Positions 9,550-14,874 of a DNA stretch of 14,874 nt are shown here, piece by piece (position 1 is the first letter of the stretch; every line of letters begins with the position of its first letter). The notes under the pieces were generated by a model. It worked only from the letters and a program-made list of their open reading frames with translations, had not been told where the DNA came from and did no database searches. The stretch is from Conidiobolus incongruus B7586. Taxonomy: Eukaryota > Entomophthoromycota > Entomophthoromycetes > Entomophthorales > Conidiobolaceae. The stretch spans positions 1 to 14,874 of the forward strand of contig JNEM01016799.1 of assembly GCA_000697335.1 (NCBI GenBank). The letters run 5' to 3'. The position numbers and the translations under genes are program-made.

Positions 9550-9680
9550 TTTAGTTCTTTAGCATATATCACAGGTATTAGTGTATTTCTAAATTAATTT
9601 AACTAGGGAAAGCTAGTAATACCTTGTTTTAATTCTCTCAACAGTTTTTAACTAGTTTTAATGTCCTCCAATAAGTAAAT
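9550..9680 (-). pseudogene. Integrase zinc-binding (HHCC) domain of the chromovirus
   Basis: Minus strand: a G-G-H block near 9660, RYYWLSLVKLI (about 9600-9632) matching the N-Y-Y-W-P-x-M segment, and Y-T-N-T-C-D-I-C (about 9560-9585) for the two Cys. This is the N-terminal domain of integrase and lies directly ahead of the catalytic core. Confidence 0.8.
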
Positions 9681-9949
9681 TATAACATTCATTAAATATT
9701 ATTTGTTAGATCTTAGGAATGTTAGGAATATATAGATAATTATTATAATTTAGTAAGTTATTAATAATTTTAAATCTTTTAACATATTTTAGTTGGTTTT
9801 CTAATAGTTTAGAGAGTTTTTCTTTAACTAAAATAAAGAAATCATTATTTAACAGTGTTTCTTAAAGTAGTTTAATAAATTTTTTATTTCCTTCATTAAT
9901 AATCATTAAGTTAATATTTGCTAGATTTTTATAATTACAACAAAAGGGT

Positions 9950-10560
9950 AAGTATATAAGATTTTTTAACAAAGTATCTACAATATAGTTTTATTAACCT
10001 AAAAGATATTGAATAAAGAAAGGGTAAGTTTAGATAGTTTTAATCTATTTAACTTATTTTCTTAATAAATGTTTCTGAGTATTTAAGTAGATAAATGATT
10101 TGTGATCTGTAAGTACTAAGAAAAAATTGCAGGATAAGAAATATAAGTGATTTTTAATTATTTCTACTAAAGCAAAGAGTTTTTATTTATAAACTAGGTA
10201 TTTTAATTCAGCTGGTTTTATTTTTCTTAACCAGAATGTTATTGGTTTTAATATAACATTTGTAGGGTTAAACTCAACTTGTTCTCCTTTATTTATTATT
10301 TTATCCTATAGTTATAGGGTAAAATATAAATTAAATTCAAACTAGGCTAACTATCTACTAATTACAAAAGAACTAGAGTTAGTAAAAATAATAGTAGGTA
10401 GCTTTAGATTAAAGATAGATAAAGCAAAAGCATTAGTAATATAGAAAATCAAAACATTTATGTAGAAAGTATATAGTGGGGTTTATTCAAAAAAAGAGTT
10501 TTTCCTCAAGAGATTAATAAGAAAAGTAATAAGTTCAATAAAAGAATCAATGAAATCTTT
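9950..10560 (-). pseudogene. RNase H domain of the chromovirus
   Basis: The minus strand has LTDHKSFIYL (10089-10118), the T-D-H-K-x-L block, and near 9955-10020 FFIQYLLG followed by a V-D-T-L block, which matches the F-x-I-x-Y-R-P-G-x-x-N-x-x-A-D-A-L-S-R end of gypsy RNase H. The domain removes the RNA strand during reverse transcription. Broken fossil. Confidence 0.8.
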
Positions 10561-10639
10561 AAAGTAATTCAATAATCTAAGTATAAACATAAGTTGATTT
10601 TTGTTTATAGATATAGTAAAGGCTTTAACACAATTGAGT

Positions 10640-11320
10640 TTAGTTAGATCAATACTAATTTTTTAAGAGGAAACAATATAACTATAGAAAAAGATAGAAA
10701 AGGCACTAAAGATATATTTTGATAGTTTCAAAAGTAATTTATATTCTTGAATAATTTGTAAAACCTAATTAACATGTTAAATATATTCTTCTTTAGTTTT
10801 TGAATAGATTAAAATATTATCAAGGTAAGTAATAATAAAGTTATTAAAAACAAGGTTAAAAAAGGAATTAATAAATCAAGTAAAAATTACAAAAGCATTA
10901 CACAATCTAAAATTTATAACAATAAATTTATAATAGCCTAAAAGAGTGTTGAAAATAGTTAAAAGGATAGAATTTTCTTCAACTCTAATATTGTAATACC
11001 TATTCTTAACATCTAGTTTAGTAAATATAGTTGATTTAAGTAGTTTATCCCTAATATCATATAGGTTTAGTAATGGGGTTTTATCCTTAATAGTTTTAGA
11101 GTTTAAAACACAGTTATTAATACATAATCTTTAACCACCATTAGCCTTTTATACAAAGAAGATTAGAGATCTTTATAATAAAGAAGAAAGTCTAATATAC
11201 CTATTTTCAAGTAGTTTTTGGATTTCTTCTTTCAAGGTTTAGTATTGTTCAAGAGATAAATGGTAAGTAAGCTTTAAGTATAGTTGTATACTAGGGATTA
11301 GTTTAATTTTGTGTTTAATA
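10640..11320 (-). pseudogene. Reverse transcriptase of the chromovirus
   Basis: The minus strand shows the N-terminal YHLSLEQY then LKEEIQKLLENRYIRLSSLL block (about 11170-11260), which matches the L-x-x-x-I-x-x-x-L-x-x-G-x-I-R-x-S-x-S-P segment of Ty3/gypsy RT, VVKDYV and LKLLRIKPH blocks, and the palm YLDD-box region in FIITYL-x-x-ILI (about 10805-10845). The order and spacing are as in the family. Broken fossil. Confidence 0.85.
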
Positions 11321-11779
11321 TTATATTTAAGTGGTAATTTATTTACAGGTTCAAAAACATTAGCAAATTAACTTATTATATTGTATAAGAAGTGGTTATT
11401 AGATATAACTTTATTAAAATCAACAGATAAAGTGTTAATAGATAAATAATAAACAGATATATATCCACATAAATTATTTAGGTTTTTGATTAGCTTTTTA
11501 CATTGATTTTTACTTATAATAATAAAATTATTTGCTACAATTGTAGAGTTAGTGTTAGGTAAAGTATTTAATAGTTTTATAGTAGGGTAATGTAGATTTT
11601 TTAAGATTAATTCTATTAGTTTTTTTTGGAAAGTGAAAAAAATAGATTTGTAACTTTCTAGGGTAATATTTATAGATATAAAACTGTGATATTTAAACTA
11701 ATTTTAACCTAGTATAAAATTATAACCAATGTTACCAACTAGGAATTTAATATATTAGGAGTAGTTAGGGGATAATAAT

Positions 11780-11960
11780 AAGTATCTAAATATAGTACCA
11801 GATGCTTGTTCTATTAAGTTATTAGTATATTTGATTATTAAGTTGCTTTTTCAGGTAGGTAAAGATAGCTTTACAACAATAAAAGAGGAAATAATATAAC
11901 TAGAACAACCAGAGTTAATTAAAACACTAACAAGTATATCTATAAAAGAACCAGTTAATA
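11780..11960 (-). pseudogene. Aspartic protease of the chromovirus
   Basis: Minus strand SVLINSGCSSYIIS (about 11890-11930) followed by VVKLSLPT resembles the retropepsin active-site segment of gypsy Pol (L-I-D-S-G-x-x-x-x-F-I-x-x-x-x-V-x-x-L). It processes Gag-Pol. It lies between the Gag zinc knuckle and RT. Broken fossil. Confidence 0.75.
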
Positions 11961-12249
11961 TAAACAATAAAGTGATAGTTAAAGGTAAAGAATCACAAGG
12001 TAAATTAGTAACTAGAATATTTTTAGTTTCTAGTGGTTTAATCAGTTGGATTTCTCTAGTATATATAGTTTAATTTGTGGAATCATTAGTTTATTAGAAC
12101 TTTTGTAGATTAGATTAGAATCTGCTAACTAATTATAAAAGGGATAATTCTAAAGTTATATTGATATTATTCAAGTTTGATTTATGGTTGGTAAATTAAA
12201 ATTGTTGAGAATTAAACAGATGTTGCTTTTTTAAAGGGTATTTGCTAAC

Positions 12250-13040
12250 TCTATAATTAATTTAAGTTTTTTAACAATAATAACAACCTTTGTTTATTCT
12301 CAAGTAAGCTTTAGCTTCTTCATTAAAGGTTTTCTCATAAAGCTTTAAAGCAGAAACATTTATCATTTGAAACTTAAATGGGTTAGAGTAAAGTTTAAAA
12401 GATTAATTTTTAAGGTGGGAAAATTTAGTTATAGAGTAAAAGATATTATCAATTATAATTGCTACATCATAAATGTTAGAAAAAGACATATTATTAAAGT
12501 GTTCCCTATTAACTAACTAGAGCTTTACTTGAGGGTTAAAATATTATAATAGTTTGTGGATTTATTTTTCTTCAGTGATATTTGGTATGTTTAAACATAA
12601 CTTATTAAATTTCTTAATTAATTATTTTGTAGAAGTTTTTTATTTAAGTTAAGAAAGCTTTTCTCTTGTTAATTAAACTTAATCTTTTAAGTAATACCTC
12701 TCTTTAAGGGCTTTTTCTAATTTTTTAAAAATTTATATCTTTGTAGTAAGTTATCCTCCTGAAGATTCTTTAAAATTAAGCTTGTAATAAGTTAACTACC
12801 AAGTATAAATAGATTTTTCTAAAAAAAATGGTTAATTTAAGGATATTCTCTAGATTTTCTTCTAGGATTAAATTAAAGTAATTCTTTATATTTTTAAGGT
12901 AGTTTTCAAGTTTGTAAAGGTTTTTAAAATTATCATAAGTAGTTAATTTATCTTTAAAGATATTAAAGAGGTAGTTTAATATATTAACTATAGTGAAGTA
13001 GCTGGTTTGTTAAATTTAAACTCTTTAAGACATGTTTTTT
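12250..13040 (-). pseudogene. Gag of the chromovirus with zinc-knuckle remnant
   Basis: This occupies the Gag position between the leader and protease. Near its C-terminal end (about 12280-12320) the minus strand has YLRINKGCYYC, the start of a CCHC nucleocapsid knuckle, and then the linker towards protease. The upstream part is coding-like, but capsid sequences evolve too fast for me to match residue by residue. Limits are approximate. Broken fossil. Confidence 0.65.
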
Positions 13041-13279
13041 TAATCAAAAGTTGTCTAATATAAGCTTTTTAGAGGGTAGTAAGTTTTTAGAAACTAAAGT
13101 CTTAGATTCACTTAGTAATTAAGCTACTATTATTATTAAAATAATATAAGGGTATTTTTTTTTGGTGGTATTATAATATATAGTGTTAAATTTAAATGAA
13201 ATAAATTATAGATAAAATTTAAAATAGTAATAATTAAGTTTGATACAGATAGTTATTAATTTCTAATAGGTTTTTAACA
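13041..13279 (-). other. Leader between primer-binding site and Gag of the chromovirus
   Basis: About 240 bp with no coding signal that I can support. By position it is the untranslated leader, where packaging signals would lie. The Gag start is not certain, so its left limit is approximate. Confidence 0.5.
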
Positions 13280-13297
13280 GTTTTATTGTTGCTACCA
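13280..13297 (-). promoter_or_regulatory. Primer-binding site of the chromovirus
   Basis: On the minus strand the first bases inside the 5' LTR are TGGTAGCAAC, which would pair with the 3' end of a tRNA ending GTTGCTACCA. It starts with TGG with no spacer after the LTR, which fixes the LTR boundary at 13297/13298. I cannot name the tRNA from this window. Confidence 0.8.
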
Positions 13298-13694
13298 TAT
13301 AAATATAATGGTAGTTAAACTAATATAGTATAGAAGAAAACTTAATATAAAAGTAGTGTGGTGTAGAATATAGTAATATAATATAGTTGTAGTATACAAG
13401 TATAAACAAAGTTTAATTAAACTTCAAACCAAAATGAGTTATTAATATATTAAGATTTATATTAGGTAGTGTTAATATCCTACAATATTAATAAAATATA
13501 GACTCAATTTTAGAAATAGTATAAAAGTAAAAAATAGTAAGAATTGAAAAGAAAAAAAAACCTAGTTTATTAAATAATTTAATACTATTTATACAATTAA
13601 TTTAATTATATAAGTATAAATTAATCATATAATTTATAGTTAATTGGATTATATGAAAGTGTATATAAAAATTTAAAGAACTAGTTTTTTAACA
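13298..13694 (-). repeat. 5' LTR of the chromovirus
   Basis: 397 bp, about 90% identical by eye to 7985-8384. On the minus strand it starts TGTTAAAAAAC next to the GAAAC duplication and ends TATTTATA next to the primer-binding site. It should carry the promoter and polyadenylation signals, but I cannot pick them out with confidence. Confidence 0.9.
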
Positions 13695-13699
13695 GAAAC
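13695..13699. repeat. Target-site duplication GAAAC (right) of the chromovirus
   Basis: Exact copy of 7980-7984 directly outside the 5' LTR. Confidence 0.88.
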
Positions 13700-14574
13700 A
13701 CCTAAATTAAAATTTAAATATATTATAATTATAGATAAATATAATAAAAATATATGTTTGTAGATTAGTTAATACAGGTAAATATAATACTAATATAAAA
13801 ATACATCAAGAATTACAAGTTTATATAAAAATATTAGTTAGTACTAATACTATTATATATATTTTATATTAGAATAAATATCACTTACACCTTAAGAAAA
13901 AACACCCCCAACTAAAGAAGTTTTATTATAAAGTTAGGTAAGAGTTTAAATGTTAATATTAAAGTTAAAATAAAACTAAATAAAATAAAGTTATTTAGTT
14001 TAATAAAACAAAGATATATTTTAATAAATTTAATAAAATAACTAGATGTTTCAAAAAAGATAAAAAACTACTTTATAGTTATTTTGTTATTTTAACCCAA
14101 AAATTACAATAATAAGTTAATTATAGTTTAGGGATATATATTATCTTTAAGTATAGGGTTTTTTGTAGGGTTAATAGGGGAATTAATGCTAAGATATATA
14201 AAAATATTCTAAACAATAATTTGAAAAAAACTATTAAGTGGTATAGATTAAAGAAATTTAATATTATTTTTTAAAAAGATAATACACTTTGTTATATTAT
14301 AAGTTCTATTTTTAAATAGCTTAAAAATAACAAAATAACAACCATAAAATAACCTCTTTAATCTTTTAATTTTAATTTAATTAAATATCTTTAGGATTAA
14401 CTAAAAAAATCAATTAAAACTTTCCCCCTAGCAAAAATTTTAGATGAACTTTAGGAGTATATTCAAGAAACTTAGAATAATATTAGTTTTACATAATATA
14501 AGAAGCTAGTTGACTCTATACCTTATAAACTTAAAAAAGTTAGAAAAGCAAAAGATAGATATATTAGATTTTAA
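13700..14574 (+). pseudogene. Tc1-type transposase (DD34E) pseudogene
   Basis: Cut-and-paste transposase of the interrupted Tc1-like copy 2. From 13762 one frame runs to a natural stop at 14572-14574 (270 codons); the segment before it (13700-13761, continuing at about 7970-7984 across the LTR element) holds the decayed N-terminus, where the frame is uncertain. Blocks in order: DNA-binding part with RLVNTGKYNTNIKIHQEL (13762-13815), KKKHPQLKK, then V-I-stop-F-N-K-T-K (13990-14013) where the family has V-I-W-S-D-E-T-K, INAKIYKNIL, KDNTLCY with the second catalytic Asp (14278-14280), and LIKYL (14383-14385 for the third position, 34 residues on). The C-terminus ends LVDSIPYKLKKVRKAKDRYIRF. The first catalytic codon is AAT and the third is AAA, both explained by G-to-A. 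About 20 in-frame stops fall mainly at expected Trp or Gln positions. Confidence 0.9.
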
Positions 14575-14594
14575 TTTTTTTATCAATACTAAAA

Positions 14595-14804
14595 CTTGAA
14601 AATTTATGACTTATCTTAAGTATACTTTTAATTTTAATATATCAATTAATAATTAATTAAATTTAACTTTATATATTATTTTATAAATAAAAAATATATA
14701 TTAATTACATATTTTAATATAAGTTTATTTAAATTAGAATTGATTAAGATATTAATAAAAATATATATATTTTTAATTTTATAACTTATTTTTGCAGGTT
14801 AGTG
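14595..14804. repeat. Right TIR of Tc1-like copy 2
   Basis: 210 bp, inverse of the left TIR (6206-6250 plus 7566-7730). It carries the outer motif (about 14773-14795) and the inner motif (about 14601-14617) in inverse orientation. It begins 20 bp after the transposase stop. Confidence 0.85.
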
Positions 14805-14874
14805 TATATATAATTTAAAAATTTCATATTTTTTTATTTACTATTTTTATATATATTATCTAAATTTATATTAT
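14805..14874. other. TA duplication and AT-rich flank
   Basis: 14805-14806 is the right TA duplication of the Tc1-like element. The remaining 68 bp is featureless AT-rich DNA with no gene. Confidence 0.6.

Larger units (their letters stand above)
8400..13040 (-). pseudogene. Gag-Pol region of the chromovirus (broken)
   Basis: The whole interior between the leader and the purine tract retains recognisable Gag and Pol sequence on the minus strand; individual domains are listed separately. Long stretches from the Gag zinc knuckle through protease to RT stay readable in one frame, so the decay is mostly by base change and not by rearrangement, and the element keeps its full length. Whether Gag and Pol were one or two frames cannot be decided from this copy. 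Confidence 0.85.
7985..13694 (-). mobile_element. Ty3/gypsy chromovirus LTR retrotransposon, full length but broken
   Basis: 5,710 bp, reading on the minus strand. It has two LTRs (7985-8384 and 13298-13694), a 5-bp target duplication, a primer-binding site directly inside the 5' LTR and a purine tract directly inside the 3' LTR. Its interior translates, right to left, into Gag, protease, reverse transcriptase, RNase H, integrase and a chromodomain, the order of Ty3/gypsy chromoviruses. It sits in the 5' coding edge of the Tc1-like copy 2. It is broken in dozens of places and cannot be active. The LTRs are about 90% identical by eye, nearly all transitions; with a RIP-like process at work this cannot be turned into an age, but it looks younger than the element at 556-6203. 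Confidence 0.92.
6206..14804 (+). mobile_element. Tc1-like transposon (copy 2), interrupted by two later insertions
   Basis: The ends are defined by inverted repeats: the left reads TACTAGCTTATAAAAATGAG and the reverse complement of the right reads CACTAACCTGCAAAAATAAG, differing only by C/T or G/A changes, with TA on each outer side. A mariner (6251-7563) and an LTR retrotransposon (7985-13694) sit inside it. Without these and their target duplications the element is about 1.57 kb, a normal Tc1 size, and its left part aligns without a break to the copy at the window start. The transposase runs to the right, with the DD34E layout of the Tc1 family. The coding region has about 20 in-frame stops, so the element is dead. 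Long TIRs with a doubled internal motif suggest an IR/DR-type Tc1 element. Confidence 0.9.

Noticed and set aside
7991-13694. Chromovirus LTR starting at TGTAG (7991) instead of 7985
   Set aside because: It would give a CA-like LTR end, but the flanking five bases then do not match the right side. Starting at 7985 gives an exact GAAAC duplication and puts TGG of the primer-binding site directly against the LTR.
1-14874. Mitochondrial or plastid DNA
   Set aside because: The A+T content would fit, but there are no respiratory genes, rRNAs or tRNAs, and the contents are nuclear-type Tc1/mariner and chromodomain LTR elements.
1-14874. CRISPR array, tRNA, rRNA or bacterial operon
   Set aside because: No regularly spaced short repeats, no cloverleaf-like G+C-richer segments and no ribosome-binding-site-led gene series were seen. 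The only G+C-richer patch (4556-4622) does not fold like a tRNA.

Overview
This 14.9-kb window is extremely A+T-rich (by eye roughly 10-20% G+C, patchy) and I could find no intact host gene in it. It reads as a nuclear graveyard of transposable elements. Many in-frame stops in the DNA transposons sit where the families carry Trp or Gln (TGG, CAA or CAG turned into TAG or TAA), and I found no CpG by eye in the right-hand 8.6 kb. Together with two old Ty3/gypsy elements and Tc1/mariner elements, this resembles an AT-rich block made by repeat-induced point mutation (RIP) or a similar C-to-T process in a filamentous fungus. The fungal assignment is inference; no species can be named.

Layout. (1) About 12-555: the 5' part of a Tc1-like transposon (copy 1), with a roughly 210-bp terminal inverted repeat (TIR). 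(2) About 556-6203: a strongly decayed Ty3/gypsy-type retroelement on the minus strand, with Gag, protease, reverse transcriptase and integrase traces in the usual order but no recognisable LTR pair. (3) 6206-14804: a second Tc1-like copy of the same family and orientation, with TA target duplications, 210-bp TIRs at both ends and a decayed DD34E transposase. It is split by two later insertions: a complete-length but dead mariner at 6251-7563 (DD34D transposase, TIRs, TA duplication) inside the left TIR, and a broken but structurally full-length Ty3/gypsy chromovirus at 7985-13694 (minus strand) just before the Tc1 transposase. The chromovirus has 400/397-bp LTRs, a GAAAC target duplication, a primer-binding site, a polypurine tract and a C-terminal chromodomain. 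(4) 14805-14874: featureless AT-rich flank.

History. The Tc1 copy at 6206 was in place first; the mariner and the chromovirus then landed in it (their relative order cannot be read). The retroelement at 556-6203 is more decayed than the chromovirus and is probably older. Removing the two insertions from the Tc1 copy leaves an element of about 1.57 kb whose left part aligns with copy 1 at the window start. That alignment fixes the insertion points independently. Nothing here appears able to make a functional protein. The most informative features are the exact nested boundaries, the IR/DR-like doubled motif in the long Tc1 TIRs, and the mutation pattern.
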